DNA of 46,702 bases, taken from positions 1 to 46,702 of IMG/VR virus record IMGVR_UViG_3300021378_001736; one strand, given 5' to 3'. How positions within the stretch are numbered: position 1 is the first letter of the stretch; the number at the start of each line of letters is the position of its first letter. The stretch comes from a virus. This document shows positions 32,321 to 39,768 of the stretch, piece by piece. The notes beneath the pieces are model-generated. The model did no database searches. It saw only the letters and a program-made list of their open reading frames with translations, and was not told the origin of the DNA. The translations under genes were made by a program, and so were the position numbers.

Positions 32321-33294
32321 TTCTTAACCCAATTATAATGTGTTCTCACCATTTCTTCTAAATCTAGTGTAGGAGTCCAATTTAATTTTTTACTGATTGC
32401 TGATATGTCTGCACTGGTGTAGTCTGGGTCTCCCACTCTTCTATCACCATTAACAACATCAATTTGTTTTCCTGTAATTGATTCAACAACTTTAATAACT
32501 TCAATAATACTTTTAGGATTACCTCCGCCACAGTTGAATACATTTATATTACCTGTATCTTCCATACCTACCATATTGTCAACACTCTTTCTAATTGCTC
32601 TAGCAACATCTACTACGTGAGTGTAATCTCTAACTGGTGTGCCGTCATTTGTGCTATAGTTTGTTCCATTTAGTGTAAACTGTTTATCGTTAATTGCACA
32701 ATCAACTAGTATAGGAATAAGATGCATTTTAGGATCTAGAGTATAACCATTTCTATTATTTAAATCTGCACCTGCTACATTAAATGGTCTGATATGAGTG
32801 ATGTTCAAACCAAATTCTGCAAAGTCATTAAGTATCTGTTCGCCATACATTTTAGTTTTGCCATACGGACTAACTGGAGTTAATGCAGTTGTTTCGTGTA
32901 TAGTTCCATCTACATTAACTTCGTCAATGTCGCCGTACACACTACTTGAACTTATAAACACAAAGTTTTTTACTTCGTGTTCTATACAAGCACCTAATAA
33001 TGTAATCAAATGAGATATATTATTTTCATAATATGTATGCGGTGTTTCAAAACTTTTACCAACCATAGTAGAAGCCGCACAATGTACTACTGCTACAGGC
33101 TTAAACATTTTCATAATTGCATTAACACCTTTGTTATTGATATCCTCAGGAAAATTAGTTATACCACTTGAAGTGGTAAATTTCCTAGGATTTCTATCTA
33201 TACTGATAGGTGTATATCCTTTCTCTTCTAATTCCAAACACACTTGATGTCCAATGTATCCACTGCCACCTGTTACTATTACTGTTCCACTCAT
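32317..33294 (-). CDS. galE: NAD-dependent sugar epimerase, GalE-like
   Basis: The 325-residue protein has the NAD loop GGSGYIG (9-15), a SSSSVYGD segment and a YGKTK active-site YxxxK. A RPFNVAGA region and a C-terminal GDPDYTSAD segment follow, as in UDP-glucose 4-epimerases. It interconverts UDP-glucose and UDP-galactose or a related pair. The adjacent glycosyltransferase (4-base gap) suggests it supplies that enzyme's donor. GalE proper is my best call, but another extended short-chain dehydrogenase cannot be excluded. Confidence 0.8.
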   Translation of the reverse strand: MSGTVIVTGGSGYIGHQVCLELEEKGYTPISIDRNPRKFTTSSGITNFPEDINNKGVNAIMKMFKPVAVVHCAASTMVGKSFETPHTYYENNISHLITLLGACIEHEVKNFVFISSSSVYGDIDEVNVDGTIHETTALTPVSPYGKTKMYGEQILNDFAEFGLNITHIRPFNVAGADLNNRNGYTLDPKMHLIPILVDCAINDKQFTLNGTNYSTNDGTPVRDYTHVVDVARAIRKSVDNMVGMEDTGNINVFNCGGGNPKSIIEVIKVVESITGKQIDVVNGDRRVGDPDYTSADISAISKKLNWTPTLDLEEMVRTHYNWVKK

Positions 33295-33298
33295 TTTG

Positions 33299-34348
33299 TT
33301 ATCCTTTTAATATGTCATACATCTTAGAACCATCAAAGAAGTTATCTTTAAGAATCTTCCTTTGGTTTTCTACCTTATCTACCAATTCATCATTAGAGTC
33401 TAAGATATTTCTAATGAATGCAATAAGTTTATCCTTATTATTTAGGTAATTTTCCCAATTTTCTGTCCAAATACTTGGATAAAGAAAGTCTTGTATAGCC
33501 ATTTCGCTATAACTTAATCTATCAGGAACAATAGGTGCTGAACCAATAATAGTTCCTTCGTACCAACTTATTCCTAATGTCTCTTGCAAGTTCGCACTGA
33601 ACACTATTTTACTTCTGCTTAAAGCAAGATGATATTCATCCTTTGTAAAATTGTGTTCTTGTGCTATTACAAACTCCACATCATCCATCGACTCTGCAAG
33701 GTCTTTGAATATTTCGACTTGTTTTTCTGGTGCTAGTCTATGTGGGAACATCACCATATCCATCTTGTTTGTTGGTATGTTGTAATCAGATAATTCTTTA
33801 TCCAAATACTCCATCGGCCAACCTACTTGATGAATCTTGCTACTATCCAATTCCGGAAATGCGTTAAGGAACATATCTATATGAAATTGTGTAGCAAAGA
33901 AGTTATCATCGAAGGTATTATACATTGCCTTTTCTGTATCTCTTACCCATTCCTCTTTATGACTAATAAGTCTTCCCAAGAAATCAGCAGGGTCATACGC
34001 ACCGGCGTGCCACATACCTCCGAATTTAACATCTTTTTCTAGTAATCTAGCCATATACTTTGCTTGTAGAACTGTTGGGTTCCAAGCATCTGTATACAAG
34101 AAATAGTCGCCATCTTGTATTGTACCATCAGCAAACATTTGACTAATAGTCTTTAACTGTTCGCTTTTCCAATAATTCGTGCCACTAAAGTTGAGAAATG
34201 CTCCTGGAGTAGTATCTTTTGGAGCATCACTAGGACCTGTAATAACTTCGACTTCTAACCCTGCGTTTTGCATTTGCGTAGGCAAATACTTTTTCCACTG
34301 AGCAGTATATCTAGTTTCTACTGGTTCTATCTCAACTATATAAATCAT
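33299..34348 (-). CDS. GT4-like glycosyltransferase
   Basis: The 349-residue protein has a GT-B type layout. A C-terminal region reads MVMFPHRLAPEKQVEIFKDL (sugar-donor domain strand-loop), then FSANLQETLGISWYEG, the E-rich donor-binding motif of GT4 enzymes. The N-terminal half has the expected Rossmann-like strands but no obvious acceptor signature. It could glucosylate phage DNA or a surface glycan; nothing here separates these. Its ATG overlaps the stop of a 57-residue gene, and galE follows 4 bases later. Confidence 0.65.
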   Translation of the reverse strand: MIYIVEIEPVETRYTAQWKKYLPTQMQNAGLEVEVITGPSDAPKDTTPGAFLNFSGTNYWKSEQLKTISQMFADGTIQDGDYFLYTDAWNPTVLQAKYMARLLEKDVKFGGMWHAGAYDPADFLGRLISHKEEWVRDTEKAMYNTFDDNFFATQFHIDMFLNAFPELDSSKIHQVGWPMEYLDKELSDYNIPTNKMDMVMFPHRLAPEKQVEIFKDLAESMDDVEFVIAQEHNFTKDEYHLALSRSKIVFSANLQETLGISWYEGTIIGSAPIVPDRLSYSEMAIQDFLYPSIWTENWENYLNNKDKLIAFIRNILDSNDELVDKVENQRKILKDNFFDGSKMYDILKG

Positions 34349-34518
34349 TTATTATCTTCCTTGCTGTCGCCAAGATTACCATAATCAATTACACCAGTTA
34401 CAGGTTCATTTAACGAGCCTGAATCTTGTGGCTCTTTATAATCCTTATCTGGTGTAATCTTAACGGTTTCCTTATCGGAGTCCATCTTAGTAAAACCTTG
34501 TTTTTTAATATTAGGCAT
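34345..34518 (-). CDS. small acidic protein, 57 aa
   Basis: The ATG at 34518 lies within the end of the histone-like gene, and the TGA overlaps the glycosyltransferase ATG (ATGA). The product (start MPNIKKQGF) is hydrophilic and likely unstructured, with an acidic Asp/Glu/Lys-rich tail. It fills what would otherwise be a 160-base gap, and the coupled start and stop support it as real. Confidence 0.6.
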   Translation of the reverse strand: MPNIKKQGFTKMDSDKETVKITPDKDYKEPQDSGSLNEPVTGVIDYGNLGDSKEDNK

Positions 34519-34696
34519 TGTTCTTAGATTCTTGAATCTCGCCTCTTCTTGTTTTACAAAGTTTTGATATCTCCATTAATGCTTTTCTGGCTCTTGTGCC
34601 TGCGGCTTTGTTACCACTAGCAACGAACTTTTCGTTCTCTTCGCTATACTCTGCAAATAGAGTTTTTAGTTTTAAATGTACTTCTAAGTTGTCCAT
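34511..34696 (-). CDS. histone H1-like small basic protein
   Basis: I start at ATG 34696 (MDNLEVHLKL), which has an AAAGGAG SD; the longer open frame to 34804 has none and overlaps another gene. The 61-residue product contains GNKAAGTRARKALMEISKL. This resembles the histone H1-like Hc1 proteins reported in phages and chlamydiae, which bind DNA through Lys/Ala-rich helices. It may help compact phage DNA or act on host DNA. Confidence 0.6.
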   Translation of the reverse strand: MDNLEVHLKLKTLFAEYSEENEKFVASGNKAAGTRARKALMEISKLCKTRRGEIQESKNNA

Positions 34697-34712
34697 TATT
34701 TTTCTCCTTTGG

Positions 34713-34964
34713 TTATCGATTACCTTTCGGTTTTCTCCTACGCCTTCTAGGTTTCGGAGTGTATTGCTCTTCCTCATACTCTTGCTCCATTTGTTGCTGA
34801 GCATTCGTCATCACAAGTTTTGCCAGTACTTCTGGCGATTTTTCTTCTAATATAAAATCTTTAATTGCATTAGAAAAAATCTGTTCGGCTTCTTCTTCAC
34901 TGAATTCTATAGTAATCTCTAATGTAGAGTCTACTGTTTCACCCATACTTGTTATTCTTGCCAT
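34713..34964 (-). CDS. small protein with basic tail
   Basis: This 83-residue protein has an acidic, helix-rich first part (EITIEFSEEEAEQIFSNAIKDFI) and a strongly basic Arg/Lys-rich end (PKPRRRRRKPKGNR). This is typical of a protein with a globular domain and a nucleic-acid-binding tail. It begins directly after the QueD-like gene ends and precedes the H1-like gene by 16 bases. Not recognised as a named family. Confidence 0.55.
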   Translation of the reverse strand: MARITSMGETVDSTLEITIEFSEEEAEQIFSNAIKDFILEEKSPEVLAKLVMTNAQQQMEQEYEEEQYTPKPRRRRRKPKGNR

Positions 34965-35513
34965 TTAATCATCTACCTCTGGGTCGTAAGTTGATTGGCT
35001 ATCTTCTTTATGAGGATTACCACCTTCATACCAACTACCCTCTTTATCATCATTGCTTTCAACGACATCATTGTCGTCCTGTAAAGAATCGAATACATCC
35101 AATATTGCGTCTGTATCCTCAAAATCTGGACCATCCTCATCATATGATACTGGATACTCCATTTCGCAACCGTTTTCATTATCTTCGGCTACTGAAATCT
35201 TTATGTAACGTCCTGGATACCTATCTTGTATCTCCTCCGCTAATATGTCTGCTATCATTTCGCAGGACTTGTTATTAAGTTGTATAACTTCTTCGTTATA
35301 TAAACTTTCAAGCCATCTTTTAAATTGTATAAATTCGATGTCTCTGTCATCGTGAAACACTTCTATCCACACTTTAAAGTGGAATATGTGTCTGTGTTTG
35401 TATCCTAAAAAGGATACATCATACTCATCTCCTGTCGCTGTAGCAGGGTTTGTGTCTGCTCCCGGATAGAAGTGTATGCCTTCTTTACTAAATGTTACCC
35501 AAATACTTCTCAT
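34965..35513 (-). CDS. queD: QueD / 6-pyruvoyl-tetrahydropterin synthase-like protein
   Basis: The 182-residue protein has HRH (H40, H42) with an upstream His (H14) as a possible zinc triad. A DDRDIEFIQFKRWLESL segment matches the conserved DF-xxLK region of the family. SCEMIADILAEEI (83-95) is the PTAEN-like element, and E110 stands in an ISVAE strand. The usual catalytic Cys just before the HxH is missing. QueD makes 6-carboxytetrahydropterin, the QueE substrate, but the missing Cys leaves activity uncertain. The C-terminal 60 residues are acidic and probably disordered. Confidence 0.65.
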   Translation of the reverse strand: MRSIWVTFSKEGIHFYPGADTNPATATGDEYDVSFLGYKHRHIFHFKVWIEVFHDDRDIEFIQFKRWLESLYNEEVIQLNNKSCEMIADILAEEIQDRYPGRYIKISVAEDNENGCEMEYPVSYDEDGPDFEDTDAILDVFDSLQDDNDVVESNDDKEGSWYEGGNPHKEDSQSTYDPEVDD

Positions 35514-35923
35514 TATGCCTCCTTACTTGGGTCCCACATAACCAAGTTTTTCTTCTTTAGTCTATTAGTAATAATAGTATATCTATTTTGTTCTTCTTTC
35601 CATTCTTTTAACCATTTATGTCCATCACGTTCTGCATCAACAAAGATTGCATTGGTAAATGCCAACGGAAGTAATATAGCAACGTGTATAATAATACTTG
35701 CTACTGTGCTATATCCAAACCACCCTAAGTAGTTTGCCGCCAAGAATCCAAAAAACACACTCCATACTGTAAACAGTACTAACATAAAGTATGTCTGTAA
35801 ACTTGGGTCTTTAATTACACTTAATGGATTGTATCGCACATCCATTACACGTCTCCAGCCACTCACAAGACTCATTACAGTCCTTCTAAATAGACTAGGC
35901 TTGTTTATACTTGGTTCTATCAT
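35513..35923 (-). CDS. inner-membrane protein
   Basis: This 136-residue protein has two hydrophobic segments (about 45-66, TYFMLVLFTVWSVFFGFLAA; about 74-95, STVASIIIHVAILLPLAF). A long basic N-terminus with RRTVMSLVSGWRRVM precedes them, and a charged C-terminal helix follows. It is a likely two-helix membrane protein with both ends inside. It could be holin-like, an anti-superinfection factor or other; the sequence does not say. Confidence 0.55.
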   Translation of the reverse strand: MIEPSINKPSLFRRTVMSLVSGWRRVMDVRYNPLSVIKDPSLQTYFMLVLFTVWSVFFGFLAANYLGWFGYSTVASIIIHVAILLPLAFTNAIFVDAERDGHKWLKEWKEEQNRYTIITNRLKKKNLVMWDPSKEA

Positions 35924-36031
35924 TTATTCTCCTTGTAGTCTTACTCTGATGTATTCTTTAATAACGTGCAAACCATATCCTAACCAAGTTAGTACAAGTA
36001 TGCTAAAGAATAATAACTTTATTTCTACCAT
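35924..36031 (-). CDS. 35-aa single-pass membrane peptide
   Basis: An ATG at 36031 overlaps the TAG stop of the barrel gene, and a TAA at 35924-35926 is followed at once by the ATG of the next gene at 35923. The product is a single hydrophobic helix (KLLFFSILVLTWLGYGL) with a basic tail (EYIRVRLQGE). Its size, topology and tight packing between two membrane-associated genes make it a probable small membrane protein. Confidence 0.6.
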   Translation of the reverse strand: MVEIKLLFFSILVLTWLGYGLHVIKEYIRVRLQGE

Positions 36032-36693
36032 TTAATACCTATTGTAACACCTAAAATATTATTGTCAATCGGATCTTCTGTATAGGTATTTGTTATTCCT
36101 AAAACTAAACCATTATCAAAATTGTAATTCAACGACGTTTCATTTCTTACATAGTCTTCTGCTTCGTCACCAAACTCAACTAGATACTTATTGGTAAAGT
36201 TTACCTTATCAGACAGTTTATAGAAAAACCATAAACTGTTTCTGTAAATTATTTCATCTACTAAGTCACTAGTTAAGTAACCTATTGAAAATTCATTACT
36301 TGCTTTGAACTTTTCAGTTCTCAATAACTTGTAACCGTAACCAAGTGCCATACTAATTCTTTGTTCATCGGTTCTAAACTTGTCTACATCATACGAAGAT
36401 GTATTAACAATATAATGCTTTGGAGCAAAGGAATAAATTAATTTATGATTAAAATATAACTCGTTAGTGCTTTCAACATCACTTTGAGTTTGGTACATAT
36501 AGTCTAATTCTAATGCCCTTTGCCAATTACCATTTTCTGTTGAACTATCAAATGCAACTTTAAATGTTGCGTCATCACTGTTTACAAAAGTACCACCTAC
36601 TTTGGCACTACCTTTGGCAAGAACATTCAAAGAAAATATTGTTAATAAAAATACTCCAAATAAAAATAGAACTGCTTTTTTAATTCTGCTCAT
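36025..36693 (-). CDS. phage-encoded outer-membrane beta-barrel, DUF481-like
   Basis: The 222-residue protein begins with a clear signal peptide (RIKK, then a long hydrophobic stretch, LNVLA cleavage at about residue 26). Alternating strands follow, including YGYKLLRTEKFKASNEFSIGY, FFYKLSDKVNFTNKY and SLNYNFDNGLVLGI. It ends in an aromatic residue (GVTIGIKW), the signature for outer-membrane insertion. The pattern resembles DUF481 (YdiY-like) barrels. Phage proteins sent to the host outer membrane are rare and often block superinfection or help release; the role here is unproven. The gene overlaps the YubB-like gene by 14 bases. Confidence 0.7.
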   Translation of the reverse strand: MSRIKKAVLFLFGVFLLTIFSLNVLAKGSAKVGGTFVNSDDATFKVAFDSSTENGNWQRALELDYMYQTQSDVESTNELYFNHKLIYSFAPKHYIVNTSSYDVDKFRTDEQRISMALGYGYKLLRTEKFKASNEFSIGYLTSDLVDEIIYRNSLWFFYKLSDKVNFTNKYLVEFGDEAEDYVRNETSLNYNFDNGLVLGITNTYTEDPIDNNILGVTIGIKW

Positions 36694-37219
36694 AGTGTTC
36701 CTTTTCTATTGGTTCTAAATCTTCTGCTTTTTCTAGTACAAATTGTTCTTCTTCTGCCGCCCATTCTAACCTACTTTCCAAAATACCAAATGCTTCATTT
36801 AATTCTATTCCATCTGGGTCCATTATCCAATAATCGTCACTTTTATCTGATATGGTTACACTTTCATCTAGTGTGCCTGCAAAATCCATTGCTGGCTCAT
36901 AAAACATTAAGGTTGCAGTAAAGTCTGGATTGTTATCCAAAAAAGTTCTTACTGCTTCTGCTGGTGGACTCCACGCACTCTGGAAAGGGCCACTCAGATG
37001 TGCCCAATCATCTCCATCTTGATAGAACTCAAAGTGTTGTACTTCGTCTTCACTAATTTCCCACTTAGTACCCCAAGTGTTTACAGCAGTCATATACTCC
37101 CACTCTCCTATAGGACTAAGTGTTTCTAGCATACCTTTACTACTAAAATCTTCTTGTAACTTTTTAACTTCCTCAGAAGGTCCTTCTAAGTGTATGTAAT
37201 TATCGCACCAGTTTGGCAT
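36680..37219 (-). CDS. YubB/DUF1281-like ferredoxin-fold protein
   Basis: The 179-residue protein begins MPNWCDNYIHLEG, the typical start of YubB/DUF1281-type ferredoxin-like domains found in plasmids and phages. It continues with WGTKWEISEDEV, a SAWSPPAEAVRTF segment and a FYEPAMDFAG strand. The acidic C-terminal helix (EWAAEEEQFVLEKAEDLEP) is likely solvent exposed. The function of this family is unknown. It lies between the zinc-ribbon-like gene and the barrel gene. Confidence 0.65.
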   Translation of the reverse strand: MPNWCDNYIHLEGPSEEVKKLQEDFSSKGMLETLSPIGEWEYMTAVNTWGTKWEISEDEVQHFEFYQDGDDWAHLSGPFQSAWSPPAEAVRTFLDNNPDFTATLMFYEPAMDFAGTLDESVTISDKSDDYWIMDPDGIELNEAFGILESRLEWAAEEEQFVLEKAEDLEPIEKEHYEQN

Positions 37220-37430
37220 ATTTTTCTCCTATCATATTTTCTAAGTTTCCTGCTTCACTTTCTGCTTGGTCAATATCTTGAAAGTTCCACTCAGCAAGTC
37301 CACAGTCGTTACAATCATACCCTACTTCAGTTTCAGTTGGCCCACTACTTTTACAGTCGTGCCACCAAAATTGTAACTTATCATTTATTATACCAGAATT
37401 CTTGGCAGAAGTCAAGTCCTTATTTAACAA
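37200..37430 (-). CDS. zinc-ribbon-like small protein with uncertain start
   Basis: The 76-residue frame contains FWWHDCKSSGP and YDCNDCG, with His/Cys and CxxC pairs typical of a small zinc ribbon, then an acidic helix (IDQAESEAGNLENMIGEKYAKL). No ATG precedes the zinc motif: the frame opens with a TTG at 37430 after an AGGAG, 11 bases inside the previous gene. A perfect sigma70-type promoter lies within its first 15 codons, so transcripts from it would lack that start codon. Translation must use read-through transcripts or a non-standard start. Confidence 0.5.
   Translation of the reverse strand: MLNKDLTSAKNSGIINDKLQFWWHDCKSSGPTETEVGYDCNDCGLAEWNFQDIDQAESEAGNLENMIGEKYAKLVR
37387..37415 (-). 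promoter_or_regulatory. sigma70-type promoter inside a coding start
   Basis: TTGACT (37410-37415), a 17-base spacer and TATAAT (37387-37392) on the minus strand. It lies inside the N-terminal codons of the zinc-ribbon-like gene and just after the end of the gene at 37420. It should drive the YubB-like, barrel, QueD-like and further genes toward 28 kb. Confidence 0.7.
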
Positions 37431-37941
37431 CTTTGTCTCCTACATATTCAGAAAAGTCTGTGTATGTTTCTCTACTTCTTAAATCGTGTAAACTATGACA
37501 CCATACACCACTGTTAGAACCTTTAAAATGTTTATCATCTAGTTTAATTGTGGCGTTGTAGTTATGTTGGTTTATATATGGTAGAGGTACACTAATCATA
37601 CTAACAAACTTGTTGTATTCTGTCCAACTATTTTGTAAAACGTCTTCGGCATATTTTACATTGTAATCCAATGTTACCCAATAACCATATGCTATTAAAT
37701 CTAAAATAGTTCTATTCCATTCTAACCAATCATCTCTAGATTCAGGAGCAAAACAATAACCACACCCTAAATAAATGTGATTCACTTTGTGTTTTTTAGC
37801 ACGTTTATCGATATCCTTAGCACTTTGGCATCCAACTACAAATAAAGTTTTAACACCCTTTAGCGGAGTGTTCTCAACTTCTACGCCTGTGAAGTAAGTT
37901 GGATTTTCGCCAAAGTTTTCTCTACCATCTATTGTTGCCAT
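37420..37941 (-). CDS. conserved hypothetical protein downstream of the MDR dehydrogenase
   Basis: I cannot name this 173-residue protein. It has a TLFVVGCQSA strand-loop, a HIYLGCGYCFAPES segment with two close cysteines, a hydrophobic ILDLIAYGYWVTLDYNV strand and a SGVWCHSLHDL end. Alternating strands and helices suggest an alpha/beta domain of about 150 residues. It is the last gene of the clamp-dpdA operon, so a part in DNA base modification or its supply is possible by context only. Confidence 0.55.
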   Translation of the reverse strand: MATIDGRENFGENPTYFTGVEVENTPLKGVKTLFVVGCQSAKDIDKRAKKHKVNHIYLGCGYCFAPESRDDWLEWNRTILDLIAYGYWVTLDYNVKYAEDVLQNSWTEYNKFVSMISVPLPYINQHNYNATIKLDDKHFKGSNSGVWCHSLHDLRSRETYTDFSEYVGDKVVK

Positions 37942-38873
37942 TTTATATAACCTCGTGAATATGTTTTCTTTCTGTCATTTGCATCTGTAAATGCTAATTC
38001 TAATTCTGTATCTCTGTCGTATTCTTTTGTCCAAAGTGTGTTAGTGTTAATTATTCCATCTCTAACAAGTTCAACACCTAACACCATTGCGTCTATAAAG
38101 TTTGCATCTCTAGGACTAGGAAATAATATTTTTTGATTTTCCCATAACATTTTGCTAGTATCAACACTTAATTTATCTGTTTTTTCTGCACATATTAAAT
38201 GTATACCATTTGGTTTTAACATTGTATATTCGTTAATGTATTTAGGTTCTGAACTAATATCAAATACTGCATCAAATATAAAATTACCATTATCTAAATC
38301 TGACTGTTTAAGAAATGTACACTTTGTTTTATTCCAAAACTTTTTATTACTGCTACCTATTACGTAGACGTGTGGCTTACTAGGGAGTGCATACTCTAAT
38401 GTTTTGTAAACTACCTGTGCTAAAAAGCCAGTACCTATAATTAAATATTTCTTTCTTTTGAAAAATGTTTTAGGTTGTCCCATAAACATTCTCAAATAAT
38501 TATCTACTATATTAATACCACAAGCAACTGGCTCTATGATATATTTAGGATCTGCTTCAGGTACTTTAACATAAGTACCATATTTTGCAATATACTCATC
38601 TGCAAAACCAGGCTCTCCTCTGGTAGCAACATAATCACCTACTTTAAAAGGTAGTTCAGGATTCGCAACTTCTGTAATAACACCTAAGCATTCGTGTCCT
38701 TGTATTTCTTTTGGTAGTGTAGTAAATGTACCATTATACATAGCAACATCACTTCTACAAACTCCTGTGTAAATACTTTTAACTTTAACATCGTCGCCTG
38801 TTAATTCTGGTAAATCGTATGTAGTGTGATTAATATCTTGGTTACCAGTAGTATAAAATAATCTATTAGTCAT
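37929..38873 (-). CDS. MDR zinc-type dehydrogenase
   Basis: The 314-residue protein has the catalytic zinc ligands of the medium-chain dehydrogenase family: CRSD (C39) and GHE (H60, E61). A Rossmann loop IIGTGFLAQV lies near residue 150. The four-cysteine structural zinc lobe is absent, which is common in sorbitol/threonine-type relatives. It is probably an NAD(P)-dependent oxidoreductase on a sugar or sugar alcohol. It overlaps the Gfo/Idh oxidoreductase by 8 bases, and both lie in the clamp-dpdA operon. The substrate is unknown. Confidence 0.75.
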   Translation of the reverse strand: MTNRLFYTTGNQDINHTTYDLPELTGDDVKVKSIYTGVCRSDVAMYNGTFTTLPKEIQGHECLGVITEVANPELPFKVGDYVATRGEPGFADEYIAKYGTYVKVPEADPKYIIEPVACGINIVDNYLRMFMGQPKTFFKRKKYLIIGTGFLAQVVYKTLEYALPSKPHVYVIGSSNKKFWNKTKCTFLKQSDLDNGNFIFDAVFDISSEPKYINEYTMLKPNGIHLICAEKTDKLSVDTSKMLWENQKILFPSPRDANFIDAMVLGVELVRDGIINTNTLWTKEYDRDTELELAFTDANDRKKTYSRGYIKWQQ

Positions 38874-39768
38874 TCTCTTTATATTCCTCTAACTGTTTGT
38901 GTATCCATAAATCAATTTGTTGATGCCACTCATATGGATCGTTTGGTGCTTCTTGTAGCATTGTGCCATATGCTTCATTTGGACATAATCCAAAGGGCCA
39001 TCTAAGACTAGAACCATCTGCAAAATTAAGATTAATAGATTGGTCATCTATGCCTTCTTTCCAACTTGCTTGTATAGTAATAGGTATGTTGTTTAAACTA
39101 TAAATGTCTACAGCCTTGTCGCAGACGTCGTATACGCCATCTTCTTTGTATACGCCATATGCAGTACCACTTATATTTTCTAAGTTCCATTTTTGTACCT
39201 TCCAACTTGAAAAACGTTCAAACTGATTAGGCTCTTCATCAAATAAATGTAACATAAAACAGTAAAGATGTGGAAATAAATCGTGTGCAACTCCTCCCCA
39301 AGCAAACTTACTGTTTGTACTCCAGTTACCTGGATTAGGTATTCTGTCTTTGTTTAACCAATTTATAGTAACATCTGTGACATCAAACTGCCCTGAAAAC
39401 TCATCTAGTATTCCATAAGTGTCTCTATACAAATTATTCTTTACTAACATTATTTTGCTGTTAGGAAATCTATCTATAGCATCTTGCCAGTCTTGGGCAC
39501 TAGGCAAACCAGGCTTCTCTACAAAAATATTTGTAACACCTGCTTCGCCTAATTGATTTAATAATTCTAAATGGGTGTAATTAGGAGTGCAAATTACTGC
39601 CAATTCAAAATCATTATTTGAAATTGCATCATCTAAGTCCTCATAATCAGGATTAGTAAGAGCATTGTGCTTGTCAACAGTTACAACATCATACCCAACC
39701 TTTTTCAGTTGTGGTAAGTATACGTTATAACCTATGCCGCCAAGTCCTACTAATACTGCTTTAGGCAT
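38866..39768 (-). CDS. Gfo/Idh/MocA-family oxidoreductase
   Basis: The 300-residue protein starts with an NAD-binding GLGGIG loop (8-13), then VICTPNYTH and FVEKPG, the EKP motif of the Gfo/Idh/MocA family. The C-terminal half has WGGVAHDLFPH, matching the conserved GxxxDxxxH active-site region. The family acts on sugars, inositols and biliverdin-like substrates. Together with the MDR dehydrogenase it could make or alter a sugar, or reduce a base precursor. The gene overlaps dpdA by 8 bases. Confidence 0.75.
   Translation of the reverse strand: MPKAVLVGLGGIGYNVYLPQLKKVGYDVVTVDKHNALTNPDYEDLDDAISNNDFELAVICTPNYTHLELLNQLGEAGVTNIFVEKPGLPSAQDWQDAIDRFPNSKIMLVKNNLYRDTYGILDEFSGQFDVTDVTINWLNKDRIPNPGNWSTNSKFAWGGVAHDLFPHLYCFMLHLFDEEPNQFERFSSWKVQKWNLENISGTAYGVYKEDGVYDVCDKAVDIYSLNNIPITIQASWKEGIDDQSINLNFADGSSLRWPFGLCPNEAYGTMLQEAPNDPYEWHQQIDLWIHKQLEEYKEND

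Noticed and set aside
34697-34804. Longer version of the histone-like gene from 34804
   Set aside because: The extension overlaps the basic-tail gene in another frame and has no SD; ATG 34696 has AAAGGAG.
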